Assembly: GCA_027946555.1 (NCBI GenBank)
Contig: JAPEVC010000055.1
Span: forward strand, 1-64,000
Direction: 5' to 3'
From: Gnomoniopsis sp. IMI 355080
Taxonomy: Eukaryota > Ascomycota > Sordariomycetes > Diaporthales > Gnomoniaceae
DNA length: 64,000 bases
The translations under genes and the position numbers were made by a program. This document shows positions 22,670 to 35,050 of the stretch, one piece after another. The notes below the pieces were generated by a model, which saw nothing but the letters and a program-made list of their open reading frames with translations, had not been told where the DNA came from and ran no database searches. Numbering within the stretch: the stretch's first letter is position 1; each line of letters starts with the position of its first letter.

Positions 22670-24377
22670 TTAGCCCTGCTCAGCGTCCATCTCATCTCTA
22701 CTCCGCTTACCACCACTGGCCCGGGCCCTGCCCTTCAGCACCGCACCCTTTTTACCCCTGTCTGCGTGGAGATCCTTCATCTCGTTCCTGGCGTGCCTCT
22801 GTGCCTCCTCGACGCGGGTCTTAAAAATGAACACCTCGTCCTTCTCAGTCGGGTATTCTGTTTGTTGATCCCCAAGAGCAGCCTCTATCCTCTTGAAAAT
22901 CTCCACGTCATACTGTAACCGAGTTAGTGTATGGTAAGGGTACATGTAGCTTGGAACGGGCGGAGTGCCTCACCTGTGTCACGATGCTGATGGCGCGGCC
23001 GCTTTTGCCCGCACGCGCTGTACGTCCGACTCTGTGGACATACGTCTTGCTGTCTCCGGGCAAGTCGTAATTGACGACAATCTTGAGAAGTCACGTCAGT
23101 ATTTTGTGGGAGTGAGCATCAGTCAAAAAACAATGGAGCTGAGCTTACATCAACATTGGGAATATCAAGACCACGTGCAGCCACGTCGGTAGCGACGAGA
23201 ATATCGCGATTTCCTGCCTTAAACTTATTTAGTGCACCCAGCCGATTTGTCTGGCTGAGCTGGCCATGTAGAGGCACTGCACCCAGGCCGAGGGTTCGAA
23301 GAAGGATGGCAAGGCGCTGGGTTTCATTGACAGTGCGCGTGAAGATGACAGCTGATTGGCCAGGAAACTCATTGGCGAGGAGCCAGATGAGGTATGTGTC
23401 TTTGTGCTTCAGTGGAATGAAGATGTAATTTTGTATGAGGGTCTTGACGGTCTGGTATTTACTGTCTTTGACGCTGATTCGGACGGGCTCCCGAAGCGAG
23501 GCACGCTGCAGACTCTCGACCTTTGAGCTCATGGTCGCACTGAAGAGGAAAGTGTTCCGTTCCCGTGGCATGAACTTGAGGATTTTCTGGTCACTGTTAG
23601 TCGAAAGACCACGCTAGATGATAGAGTCGATCCTGAGCTCACCTCAATAACTGGGCCAAACTCCAGCTCTAGCAGCCTGTCGGCCTCATCTAGCACAAGA
23701 TACTTGAGTGCGCGGAAGCTGAAGCCCTTTGTCCTTTCCAGGTGGTCTAATATGCGGCCAGGGGTGGCCACGACAACATGTGGTTTCTTGCCCAGGGCAA
23801 CTTGTTGAGGAGTGAAGTCCATGCCTCCCACAATGGTGCATACGCGCAGGGATATGATAGCACCCAAAGCCTCAAAGGTCTTGCCGATTTGGAAAGCCAG
23901 CTCACGGGTGGGCGCCAGGACAAGAGAGAAGAGGGGTTGTGGCTTGTCGAGCAGGGCTTGGAGGATGGGAAGGGCAAAGGCGGCGGTCTTTCCGGAGCCT
24001 GTCTCTGCTAAGCCGACAATGTCTTTGCCCTGGAGTGCGATGGGGATGGACTCGGCTTGGATCTGGGTCGGTCGGTCGTATTTGAGGGCGGCGCATGCTT
24101 CGGCCAAAGTGTCGACCACGCCGAGATCTCTGAATGTCTTTGGTGCTTCTGTCTCCGTTTCTTGCTCCTCTTGCTCCTCTTGCTCCGGCTCCTCCTGGTC
24201 GTCCCCACGCCGATGCTTATGGTCGTCCTTACTCGAGCGGTGGGCATTATCACCAGAAGACGACTCTGTCTCTTCTTGTGCTGGACCTGGACTGGCGGCC
24301 TTGTCCTTAGGGTTCGAGACAGGTCCGAGAGAGGCGTGCGCGACCTTTCGGCGTTTAGCGATTTTGTCGCCACTCAT
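22670..24377 (-). CDS. RRP3: DEAD-box ATP-dependent RNA helicase RRP3 (DDX47 family)
   Basis: Four phase-0 exons, 24377-23643, 23586-23149, 23081-22974 and 22912-22670, give 507 aa. Start chosen at MSGDKIAKRRK; an in-frame ATG five codons upstream is less likely. After a charged, Glu-rich N-terminus (about 1-80) come all helicase motifs: Q motif (F...RPTQIQ), AETGSGKT, PTRELA, TPGR, DEAD (about 230-233), SAT (261-263), VIFTRTV, ATDVAARGLD and HRVGRTARAG (about 407). The order and spacing match RRP3, a nucleolar helicase needed for 35S pre-rRNA cleavage on the way to 18S rRNA. It is transcribed divergently from SSF1 with 387 bp between starts. Confidence 0.95.
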
Positions 24378-24764
24378 GTTGAAGATTTGCAATGAGAGCG
24401 AGAGGCGTTATGGGGAGTGTTTGGTAATGGAGTCGCAATGTATCTGTCTCGTGGTGCAGTACATGGGTTGCACTCTTGCACTTGCGGATGAGAATGATGG
24501 GATGGCTTCGGCTCGTCTCCAGTTGAGACTGGAAGTTTTTAGTGGGCCCGCACGCTAGAGGGACAGGAGACAGGGATGCTTATCGCGACGAAATCCGAAG
24601 AGAACTTTCTTATCGCAAATTTTCTGGACGAGGAAGCCAGTCTAGCGCTCGCTCATACAATCTTGTACGCCTTTTCGAGCCTGACTTTGGCAACCTTCTA
24701 CTCCCTTTGCAGTCTACCCAGAGACACACCACCACACCACCCTTCTCACATCTACACGGCAGCT
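24378..24764. promoter_or_regulatory. Bidirectional promoter of RRP3 and SSF1 with PAC-like and RRPE-like boxes
   Basis: 387 bp between two divergent ribosome-biogenesis genes. CTTATCGC occurs at 24579-24586 and 24609-24616, each one base from the yeast PAC element (CTCATCGC), and the second is followed directly by AAATTTTC (24617-24624), similar to the RRPE box. PAC and RRPE jointly drive ribosome-biogenesis genes in yeast; their use here is inference. Confidence 0.5.
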
Positions 24765-26268
24765 ATGGCCAAGAGACGAACCAAGAAGCGTACTCACGCA
24801 GTGGGCAATCCCAATGGCAAATCCGGGGTGGCCCCGTCTGCCGGCAAGATCGATCTGAATAATCCCAAGAGCATGGTCATCCGCATTGGCGCCGGCGAGG
24901 TTGGCACCAGCATCAGCCAATTGGCCACTGATGTGCGCCGTGTTATGGAGCCCGGTACTGCGAGCAGACTCAGGGAAAGAAAAGCCAATCGCTTGCGCGA
25001 CTATGTCACCATGTGTGGTCCCTTAGGCGTGTCGCATCTCCTGCTCTTCTCCAGGTCCGATTCGGGCAATACAAATCTGCGCGTAGCAACGACCCCTCAG
25101 GGACCCACGCTTCACTTTAGAGTCGAAAAGTACTCGCTGGCAAAGGATGTGCGGAGGGCTCAGAAGCATCCACTGGGCGGCGGTAAGGAGTACATTACTC
25201 CACCACTGGTACGCCCGCTGCCTGTCCCAATTCTACGGCCTTAGATGATACAGCTGTTGCTAACCCTTGGCCCGTCAGCTCGTTATGAACCAGATGACCA
25301 CCGACGCCGCAAAGGCTTCCGACAAAGTTCCCCGTCATCTCGAAACACTTGTGACCAGCGTTTTCCACGGCCTGTTTCCCCCAATCAACCCTCAGGTCGC
25401 CCCCCTCAAGTCCATCCGCAGAGTCTTGTTGCTCAACCGCGAGCGCTCCAAAGAAGACGAAAATTCTTACATCCTCAACTTCCGCCATTATGCCATCACA
25501 ACAAAAGTTACTGGTGTGTCAAGAGCCGTCAAGCGGCTGACCGCTGCCGAGAGATTGATGAATAGCAAGAGCCGGAAAGGAAAGCTACCGAACCTGAGTA
25601 AATTACAGGACATTGCAGACTACATGATTGGCGGTGAGAACGGCGACGGATATACCACCGACGCCACGAGCGGTAGCGAAGTCGATACCGACGCCGAGGT
25701 TGAGGTCATGGACTCCACAGGTCAAAAGAAAGTCGCGAGGCGAGCTCGCCTTGCCGCTGGTACAACCCACGGAGACGACAGCGACGAGGAAGAGGGCAAG
25801 GCAATCCATGCCGACGACAAAGTGGAGCGCCGTGCTGTCAAGCTGGTCGAATTGGGCCCTCGCATGAAGCTGCGCCTGACCAAGGTTGAGGAGGGCATGT
25901 GCACCGGAAAGGTCATGTGGCACGAGTATATCCACAAGTCCAAGGAGGAGATCCGTGAGCTGGAAAAGATCTGGGAAAAGAGGAGAAATGAGAAGGAGGC
26001 AAGGAGGAAACTCCAAAAAGAGAACATTGAGAAGAAAAAGGCCGCCAAAAGAGCAGGTCGCGGTGCAAAGGAGGACGACAAGGACGATGGGAGCGACGAA
26101 GACGAGATGGATCTGGATGATCTTGGCAGTGATGCTTATGATTACATGGAAGACGATGACGTTGATAGCGAGGGCTTGGGGGGTGACGCTGAGTTTAAGA
26201 CGAATGCACAGGCCGAGGAGAACGGCGAATGGTCGGATGAGGAAGAGGAAATAGCTAATGGTCGGTAG
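24765..26268 (+). CDS. SSF1: Ribosome biogenesis protein SSF1/PPAN (Brix domain)
   Basis: Exons 24765-25208 and 25279-26268 (70-nt intron GTACGC...GTCAG, phase 0) give 477 aa. The N-terminus is basic (MAKRRTKKRTHAVGN), followed by NPKSMVIRIGAGEVG, typical of Ssf1/Peter Pan, and a Brix domain (about 28-300) containing LRDYVTMCGPLGVSHLLLFS, GPTLHFRVEKYSL and, after the splice, PPINPQVAPLKSIRRVLLLNR. The C-terminus is a basic coiled coil (about 370-420) and an acidic tail. Ssf1 acts in the nucleolus in early 60S subunit assembly and 27S pre-rRNA processing. Its neighbour across the promoter is RRP3, also a ribosome factor. Confidence 0.95.
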
Positions 26269-26363
26269 GCAAGATGGCCGCCCAAGTACCAAACCATGAA
26301 CCAGGCCGCTTTGGACCAGAATTATATACCCCTAAATCGCCTTGCATTCCCCTCTCCTATCTT

Positions 26364-28220
26364 CTACGCCTCATGTCCCCACGTGGCGCTCTCGTCCTTT
26401 TCATCCATCAAGATCTCCGAAGTCTTGTGAGAAGGACCTTGAATCTCCTCCGTTTCCTGTTCGTGCTCCAACAGACTCGTAGGGTTGCCCGGGGGCTTCA
26501 GCGTCTCGAAGAACCCACACACCAAGCCTATCACGGCCAGCACAAGACACAGTGACGCAGACGCGAATATGTAGCGTTTCGACCGATTATCTGTATCAAT
26601 GCCAGTCAGCACAATGTACGTCCTGAACCTCACAAATTTCCACTTACCCTCTGCAGTGACTCCCAAAGCCAATATCACGAATATGAAGAGCGGGATCTTC
26701 ATTAGCCCGTACAAGCCCGTCCGGCCCTTGTTGTTTACGACCAAGCCACGTATATATGCCATACTGGGCGTATACACGCCATTGGCCAATTCAAATATGA
26801 GAAACGTGGTGAGTTGCGTAGCTTCGTTTCTTGACATGCTCAGGAGAACCATACTAAGCCCTGCAATCGACACAGCAGAGAGCAGCAAGCAGACGGGGCG
26901 CTTTGCATTGGCACCGACACCGCACACCGAGCGCTTTGAAGCGGACGAGACATTGAACAGCAGCGCTCCGATGATCATGGAAGCCATGAGGGAGGCAGAA
27001 ATCACGCCGTAAGGAATGTCATCATCGGTGTCCAGGCTGACCTGGCGATGGGCGGCTTGGAGGACACTGGGCCAGAAGAAGACGACCAAAAAAGTGGTGC
27101 CTTCGAAGCAGCACGTCACAAGAGATAGAGCCCAAATACGGCTGTCTGTGTGTGATAAGATGGGTCAATTGTTCGACTCGGCTCAGTTTTTCTGGTCTCG
27201 AGTAAAGAAGACTCACCACCGAGACGTCCGCGTCCAGCCACTTCGAGTCGCCCAGCACTGCCTGCTTCGCCGCTGTCCACGTCTGGGAGACCGTAGTTCT
27301 CATTCTGTACGGTATGTACGTCAGCAGATTTTCAGTGCGAGACATGCAAGACTTTGCATCGACTCACCATATTTCGAAAGATCAGGACCACTGCGACAGC
27401 TTGCAGAACCTGGGCGTATAATCAGCCACTTTACGCTCGTGTTGCTCCAACTCATTGCATAGCTTACAATTCCAGTTCCGAACGGCCACAGCTTCGACCC
27501 AAGTACACTGACCATGCAGTGGCAGAAGACGCCTCCCAAAATAGCGGACGCACAATTCCAAGTGGTCATCATGGCGAACATCTCACTCAAACCCCCGCCA
27601 CCCTCCTCTTCCAATCCTCTGGCATTCCACTCCGTAACCATCCAGCTCTCAAACACTGTCCACAGCAGCGTAAGGGCCATACCCGCAAGCACCCTTCCCA
27701 GGAATAGTATGGGAAGACATGTGCCACCAAATATGACCGTCAAGCAAGCGGCTGAGTGAATCGCACACTGAGCAAGACAGGCTTTTCGTCTGCCGAAGCG
27801 GTCCGCGAGGAATCCCACGATCAGGGCAGAGATGGCGGCCGACGTGTATGCCGTAGCGTACAGAGCCACGACCATCGATTCCGCGAGTCCCTTTTCTTCG
27901 CGGAGTAGCGCCCACAAATAAGGGCCTGAAAACCACTCCGGAGACATGACGACTAAATATATGGAGAGGAATGTATAGCGGAACGAAGACACTTTGTCAT
28001 GTCTGGATAGGTTTTGTGGAGGTGGGGTGTGACAGTCGGCGAGGAGAGTGCTGGTCTGTTCGGGCTTCTCTTGGACTTCGTGAGCCCTCCGCCATCGTCT
28101 GAGGCGTCCCCATCTCTCATAGGTGTGTAAGAATGATCGGGTCAAGAGGTTGCGACCGGCAAGCAGGAGGACGGTAGGCAAGAGGATGAGGAGCGTAGTC
28201 CAGTAAATATCGATGTCCAT
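26364..28220 (-). CDS. MFS transporter of the MFSD5/MOT2 molybdate-anion family
   Basis: Five exons, 28220-27468, 27409-27368, 27304-27217, 27145-26648 and 26590-26364, give 535 aa. Phases (0, 0, 1, 1) and the rebuilt motif NMNENYG...LGDSRIWALSL...CCFEG support the model. The first ATG (MDIDIYW) precedes helix 1; the frame is open upstream but the context favours this start. About twelve hydrophobic segments are visible. The loop between helices 2 and 3 reads GFLADRFGRRKAC, the classical MFS motif. The family resembles human MFSD5 and Chlamydomonas MOT2, a molybdate importer; whether this protein moves molybdate is inferred only from family likeness. The C-terminal about 50 residues are hydrophilic and cytosolic. 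Confidence 0.85.
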
Positions 28221-29503
28221 TTTCGTCGTTATGTACAATGCGGGTTTGACCGAAAGCAGCAAAGAATTTCGAGGCAGGTTGTCCTGGCCCATGGGGAACA
28301 GTGTCCCTTTGAGTTCTTATGTGGGTGTTTTGCGGCGTGCATGCCTGTTGAATTTGCTAGCATTCCTGTCGCGAGCTCTCTGTCTAAAGGGGATAGCGGC
28401 GCGTTAGATAGCCAGCTGGAACCCAGATTAGATTGGACTGAACATGTCATTCACATCCAAGACTATGCGTCCCTTGACAGACGTGGTCATGATGTCCATG
28501 TCCATTGCAACGCGTCTCCCTAGTCTCCGGGCAAGCTGTAACAGGATACGACTATATCACACAGCTATATACTACCAAATTCCACGGGGCTCTGCTGTCA
28601 CCAGGCGATTAGAAAACTACCAAATTCAAGAGAAGATACACATCCGTGAGCTTTGAAAGGACTCCAATCGTCATTCATGCTGTCTTGTGTTGGACCGCGA
28701 TGCCGCCAGATCTGGTATAGATGCAGTCGCTCCCCTAGCATATTTTATAGCAGCCCTTGGCTTGGCTCACTTCGAATAAACCATGATTTTATCACTGCTT
28801 AAGTGATTTGAGACGTTCATAGATAGAGCCGGAGCCAGAATCCAAGTTGCCTACGACGGGAGCTGTGCTTGAAGACACGAACTCCGAGCTGTCTGGGAGC
28901 TGCGCTACAGACGGAGATGCTCACGACGAGAGCCAGCTTTGCCAGATGGCCTCCTCCTGCTTCGGCATTGACACTTTTGCCATTGCCACTTTAGCAGATC
29001 CTTTGTTTCTTCTTTTTCTCACTGAAATTTTAGGGGTGTTGAGGATATGCCGAACCTTCCTCATTCTAACCGCTGTCCAGCCTCCTCGAGGAACTTCTGC
29101 GACGATTTTGATGCGCAGCTCCCATCCCAGCACAGCTTGAACGTTCACGGAATGCTGTCAACCAGCTCCAATATCAGATGATTGTTTTCCCTAGAGCGAT
29201 TGCATAGCTGATCCAAGCTCATACCAGTTTAAGGGCTGTTCTTGTGAGATCTGAGCAGCAATTGGGCCATCACTGGGCAGTTCCAAGTTAACCTTGAACT
29301 ATGCTATGGATGCGTGTATTGTACTTCTCGAACAAGACCCAGCTTCCGAAGAACCCCATGCGAATGGACTCATCCAGTCCCTTGCCCACTATTTCAGCAT
29401 ATCATAATAACCATATTATCATGCCAACACGTTGCTAAGCAAGCGGGCTGGAGAAACGAATCATCACCCCGCCCGCTCCACCCTCCCTTCCTCCTCTACC
29501 TTC
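28221..29503. other. Intergenic region between the MFS gene promoter and the adhesin 3' end
   Basis: About 1.3 kb. Overlapping frames on both strands near 28847-29148 (97 and 75 codons) are mutually antisense. The minus one is Lys/Arg-rich in its second half and could be a relic of a small basic fungal protein, but it has no ATG at its start. Nothing else seen. Confidence 0.4.
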
Positions 29504-32500
29504 TCACGCCATCGGCAACTCTACAGTCAAGTTAGCCCAAGTTGCCGTGGTGTACATAAGCCGCACACCAAGTGAACCATTTGACCACGTTGTATCTGTA
29601 TAATTGATCTTTGGAGTCACCATATCCGTCACATAAACTAGAATGTTGGCCCCAATGGCTGTGACACGCATATGGTACAACGTTCCAGGTGTAATCGTCA
29701 TTGTCGTAGTTGCGCGGCTATTCCACGCTTGGTTCATCATGCCCAAGCCTGTAAAGTTGTAGTGATTGATGTAGGCATAATAACCATTGAAGGCGTTAAT
29801 ACCGGTGCTTGGATTCGTGACTCGGAAAAGAAGCCCTGCGTCCCCGTCCTTTACTCCAGCGCCATTCAAGACACTATCAATCCTAACATAGCCGTCGTAT
29901 ATGAAGTTCGCATATGATTGACAGCCCGTCGTGTTAAATAACGCTTTTGCTCCATTACCCGTGGCCGTATCGGTAGCGATTTCCTGAAATGTTTTATTGG
30001 CTGCAGTCCAGGTGCCACCATATGTAGTATAATTGGAAAATTGGCCGCTGTTGAACGCATCATAGCACGAATTTGATGATATTGGAGAAGGACTCGTGGT
30101 AGTCGTTTGCTGTGTTGGTGTCAATGTGACCGGCGTCGAAGTTATTGCTTGCGGCGAGTTTTGCGTGACAAAGGTTGTGTTCATGTTGACTGGAGAGGAA
30201 GAGGGGCTGGGTTGTTTGTTCGTCGGTGCTAGAATTGTCGAATTGACGGTCTGTGACGTGTCGTGCACATTACTGGATGGCGTGCTGCTAGATGATGAGG
30301 CCGACTGAACCGCGAGCACGGTCGACTGTTGAGATGATGTTGGTGGACTTGTGACCTGAGTAGACGATGGAGGTGAAATCCGAGTAGACGATGAGGTCGA
30401 CTGAACCGCGAGCACGGTCGATTGTTGAGATGATGATGTTGGTGAACTTGTGACCTGAGTGCTCGTATAATTGGTTGAGTGGAAAGTAGAGGTTCTCGTT
30501 ATTGATATGACCAGACTCTGGCTGCTACTAACAGGATTGGATGTCGTGAGCACCGAGGTGGTTGACTGGATGACGCCTCGGCTGTTATTTGACATTGGTG
30601 TCGACGACAAGACGAGTAGCCCGGAGACAAGACTGCTAGGTTGAAGAAGCGATGATTGAGTGACAGAAGGAAAATTGCTTGAGCTTGTCCCAGAAACGGA
30701 CGAAGGCAGAGGCGGACCACTTGTTGCACCCATGTCTGGATCGCTCGTTGTGTTTGGGGTGACGAACGAGGTCGTGGAGGAAAGGGGATATGAAAATCCG
30801 GCGCGAGCGCTGCTACCCTGCAATGAAGTTTGACTGCTAGAAGGTGGGATGCTGGTGGTACTTGGCAGAAGTGAGAGGGTCGACAAATACGATGACGGCA
30901 AAAGCGATTGCATTCCAGAGCTGTCGCTTGTAGGGGCTGGTTGTTCCGTCGACAAGGATGAATACTCTGCTGAAGATGTACTACTGGCCGTTGAGGGCTC
31001 CTGAAAGAAAGAAGAGCTTAGCTGACTATAGCTGATCTGTGTTGGCAAGGTCTTGCTAACGGCGGTCGAAGGAGGTGAGCTTTTGGTGAAGACGCCGCTG
31101 GTTGTAGACACTAGATCTTGACTTGAGACAGCAGAAGTGGGCGCTACTGAGCTAGAGATTCCCTTCTGTTCTGATGTTCTAATTGAGTGGTGAGAGGAAA
31201 AGAGACTGCTGCCTAAGACGGCAATGGGTTCGCCAAACGTGGACGAAAGACTACTTGTCGGAGCAGTCGTGGTCGAGGGTTGAGAAGACCAGCCTCCGGA
31301 GTCGCTCGGGCCTGAGCGTATTGTCCGAGATAGAATCATGCTACTTGAGGTCGGAGACTGCAACACCATCAATGGGACGTACAGGGTATAGTTGTAGGGC
31401 GGATTGCTGCTCTCTATCGTGACTAGAATAGTAAAGTTGCCAGGTGACTGATCTGATGGCACCACCCCCGCGAGCACAGTCCTATTATTAGGGTCGATGT
31501 TCACCCAAGCAGGGTCATCAGAAATTAGAGTATCCGTTGGTGATCTGAGGTAAGGGGCCATGTCAACACTTATAGACTGGCCCTGATAAACAATCAACAT
31601 AGATGGGGTGGGCGTCGAAGGTTGGGACTGAGTTGACAGCAGGCCTGATGAGAAAGACAAGCCAATAGTTGGAGAACTCGTTGTCTGTGCGTCTGGCGAC
31701 GATGAAGATGCCATTTGTGAGCTCGCCGAAGGGAATGAAGGTTCAAGGCTGCTAGCCTGGCCCTGTGTAGTCATCGAGCTTTGAACAGCCGAGCTGCCAG
31801 AGGCTTGCGGAAGACTACTCACGACAGTCGGCTGCGCTGTGACCGAGACGTAACTTGAAGATGGTGACTGAGGGGCGCTGGTTTCTGAGCTGATCATCTC
31901 GGAGCTGACTACAGTAGATACCGTGGTGGAGAGCGTCTCGGAAGGACTCGTCACAAGAAGACTCCCAAGTGAGGATGTGGGGTGAATCAACGAGTTACTT
32001 ATGGCAAATGGGGTCAGGCTCGAAGCTTCACTGTCCAACGTGGGCAGACTAGTCGTGACGGGGTAAACATAAGAAGATGAGCCGGATGTGATTGTTGGAC
32101 GCGGTGCCTCATTCGATGACACGATTGCACTAGAGGGTAAAGAAGGCAGAGACATAGTCGAGATGTTGCTCGGAAGTCCCCTTGACCAAGTTTTCAGCGG
32201 TGGACTTGTATAACCGCCTGACTGAGTGTCATCTGGGGCCGTTGAGGACAGCAAGGTCGAAGTTCTAGTAGGGATCTGTGGCGTCGTACCTTGTAGCTCT
32301 GAGTTGACAGATGTCGTGGAAGGGACGGGCACAGAAGGGACTCCCTCAGGGGAAGGTGTCGCCCAAGAATGTTCAGGCGATGTTGATCCAGGGGATGGTA
32401 ATACAGGGTCACTCGTCCCAGAAGAGACCCAATCCTGAGTATTCAAAGAACTACTTGTTGAAAGTGGCGCAAGGCTAGCTCTGCTCAGCTCAGTTGAGCT

Positions 32501-35050
32501 GGGGTGTCCGTCGACAAAACTCGAAAGTCCGAACCACTGCTGACTGACCGAAGAGGAAGAGGCGGGAAAGCCTGATCTAGGGTGCAACGAGGCTGATAGT
32601 GTCTTGCTTTGCGAACCTTCAGCATACGATGATTGGAGGCCGGAGCTTGGTTGATTATTTGATCTAGTCGAGATGATATCGCTTGGTGCAGCAACAGAAG
32701 CGAAAGGCATTGTGTAGATATTGGTGAAGCCGGATACGCTTGAGCTTGGTGGCAAGGTTTCACTCTCTGTATTTACAAAAGTCGAAGAGAGAAGAGGACT
32801 GCTGGCAAAGGGTGGTGTGTTTGACGGCGCTGCGGCCGACAGCATGGTGGTCAGACTTTGGGCACTGGGATATGTTGGCGTCGCAGCTGCCGCTGATTGG
32901 GCTTCGCTGTTTTGTGCCTCAGATGACATTACCCATGCAAAATTATAACTTGAAGTGAGGCTAGGGCTGGTGTTGCTTGCATCAAGGGTCTGTGTCGCCT
33001 GCTCACTGAAAACCGAGGTCGGGCCTGTCGACGCAGTATTCACAAGTTCTGAAGAGCTCAACACGCTCCCTTGAAGTGAATCGAGCCCGATTGCTGAAGA
33101 CTGAAGGCCAACTGTCTCGGTACCGCCCACAGCGCTGTTCAAGGCTATTGTAGTTGTGAAGCCAAATCCAGAAACCGTAGATCGTGATTCCAAGGTGGGG
33201 GTGTGCAGAACGCCGACTCGAGTAGACTCGGTCCTTGTTGCTAGAGAGTCAAAGCTTTTAGTAGGAGCTACAGCACGAGCAGGCGAGCTCGGTTCTTGAG
33301 TGGGTTTTACGCCAGTTGCTGAAAATTGAGAAGTGACAATACTTTCTCGAGCCACGAGACTTGATGCAGCTGTTTCGGTCGCTGTAAGTCCCGGTTGCGA
33401 GGGTTGGGTGGCCAAAGACATTGAGGCCGCTTTTGCAGTGGACATATGCAGGAATTGTGAAGATTGCAAATTTGCTACGTTTGTCCCAGACGGAACGCTT
33501 GGCGTATCTGGTCTTGTTGACTTTAGTCCAGATTCTAAGGACTGAGTAGTGTCAATGCTGCCTGTCGTAGCCTGTATGCTCGAGCTCGAGAAGCTTGGCT
33601 GGAAAGAGACGGGCTCGACCGCTGACGTGCCGGTATGTGCAGTTTCAGACGTGGCAGATACCCGAGGCAATGCTGGAATAGTTTGAGTCAAAGATATTGA
33701 GAAGGATGATCCAAATGGCGTCGAATCATAGGCCATACTATGGGATGCTGTCCCGGATAACTTGAGGCTATTTCCAAATGTAGAAATTGTTGTTGAAGCC
33801 GCCTCACCAGACGAGTCCGGCAAAGCTGTCCCCGACGAGTTCACTGAACGGTCGAGGATATCGATATTAATGAATGCCATATAGGACTCATCTGTGTTCC
33901 GCGAGAGAAGATTCTCCATTGCTTCAGGGTTATTCAGGTCCGGTAATTCTGTAATCGCGAGGAGGGTGACGTTGACAGTATAACCAGCGGATGACGGCAC
34001 ATGGGCCGATATTGATCGGTTGGCCACGTCCAAAGTGATCCAGTCTACACTAGGAGTGGTGTCGATGGACCTAACCCAGTCAGAGGGATTCCACAGGTGT
34101 GGTACTAAATCAATTACAAATGCGTCCGATGCGTAAAGCGAGAGAAAAGTGATACTATCAAATGTGTCGAGATCGAACAAAACATAGTAGGTCGATGCTT
34201 CCGGGGATGGGGTAAATGTGACATTCAAGTCGATAGAAGAGGCTGGATAATTATATGGAAAGGTGCCAATGATTTTCGGTGGCTGTGTTGTATCCAGGAA
34301 CACCCAGTCCACTATCGGGTTGCTATTAATTGTGATAGCATCGTCTTCGTTTTGGAGATAACCATCAAGAGGAATCTGGAATGGCAAGCCTGGGAACACA
34401 GGCACAGAAATGGCAAACAGGGGTGTTGATGTGACACTGGCTGTTGGTGAGGTCGTCTGGTCGGGATCTGAATTACGGAGAGAGGGTGCCGAGGGCTTCT
34501 GGGATGTATCTGTTGAAGCGAGGAAAGTCTCGGTGGAGGGAATCGCTGTGATGGTCCCTGGCGTCTGCGCAGCATAAGTCGTGTTGTTTCTGTGCCAAGC
34601 ACTGGGGTTATTCCTTGATTGTTGACTGGATATCTCCGGTGTGAAAGTCGTTATCATGTGTGGTCTGGCTGTCGCAATCGTTTGTCTCATCCAGGGGGCT
34701 GCGTCGGCCATTGTATCGGGCCCCGTCTTGGATTCATAGTTGGGCGAAGGACCAGCTCTGACAGACTGTAGAGACCTATGTAGCTGGTTAGAGCGCGTCT
34801 CTTCGTTGCATCCGGGGTATGTCAGGGAGTTTCCTTACCACGTTTGGTCCTGTCGAGCTGAACCAACGGTTGTCAAATACGTCGTGGTGTATGTATAACA
34901 GACGCTTGAGCCAGCTCTCCCGAGAATCTCTGAATTGCGCGTTGCCTCTGGTTCTGGGGCACTGCCCGCGTTATCGACGAGTAAAACATCACGGTCCTGT
35001 GCACTTGCCGCCACCAGCGATAAGCAGCATAGCAAGGGTCGAAAGGGCAT
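29504..35050 (-). CDS. Giant secreted Ser/Thr-rich (mucin-like) adhesin with cadherin-like and lectin-fold-like domains
   Basis: Exon 1 (35050-34839) encodes a signal peptide (MPFRPLLCCLSLVAASAQ); a 63-nt intron (GTAAGG...CATAG) joins it in phase 2 to the 5.3-kb exon 34775-29504; protein 1827 aa. Residues about 187-340 contain two beta-rich units with WVxLDxxxxx-type signatures (DWVFLDTT, DWITLDVANRSISAHVP) that resemble dystroglycan-type cadherin-like domains of Axl2-type fungal surface proteins. A third such unit lies near 1130-1210 (VNIDPNNRTVLAGVVP). Between and after them are over 1100 residues of Ser/Thr/Pro-rich, heavily O-glycosylatable sequence. The last about 190 residues (from CYDAFNSGQF) look like a concanavalin A/laminin-G-like beta-sandwich with many N-glycosylation sites. 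No GPI signal or membrane helix at the end. Probably a wall or matrix adhesin (inference). Confidence 0.8.
30303..30460 (-). repeat. Tandem repeat, 96-bp period, inside the adhesin gene
   Basis: Two near-identical copies (30303-30361 and 30399-30460) encode the repeated peptide TQVTS(S/P)PTSS...QQSTVLAVQS. The copies differ by two substitutions and one GAT insertion. Such intragenic repeats in Ser/Thr-rich surface genes often change copy number. Confidence 0.85.

Noticed and set aside
23812..24558. 248-codon plus-strand open frame over the RRP3 N-terminus
   Set aside because: Antisense to helicase motifs of RRP3; its length comes from the codon bias of the real gene.
25603..26292. 229-codon minus-strand hydrophobic frame opposite SSF1
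   Set aside because: Antisense of the Glu/Lys-rich coiled coil of SSF1, whose reverse complement codes for Leu/Phe/Ser and mimics a membrane protein.
28847..29148. Overlapping 97-codon plus and 75-codon minus frames
   Set aside because: Mutually antisense; the minus one lacks an ATG start and I could not match it to a family.
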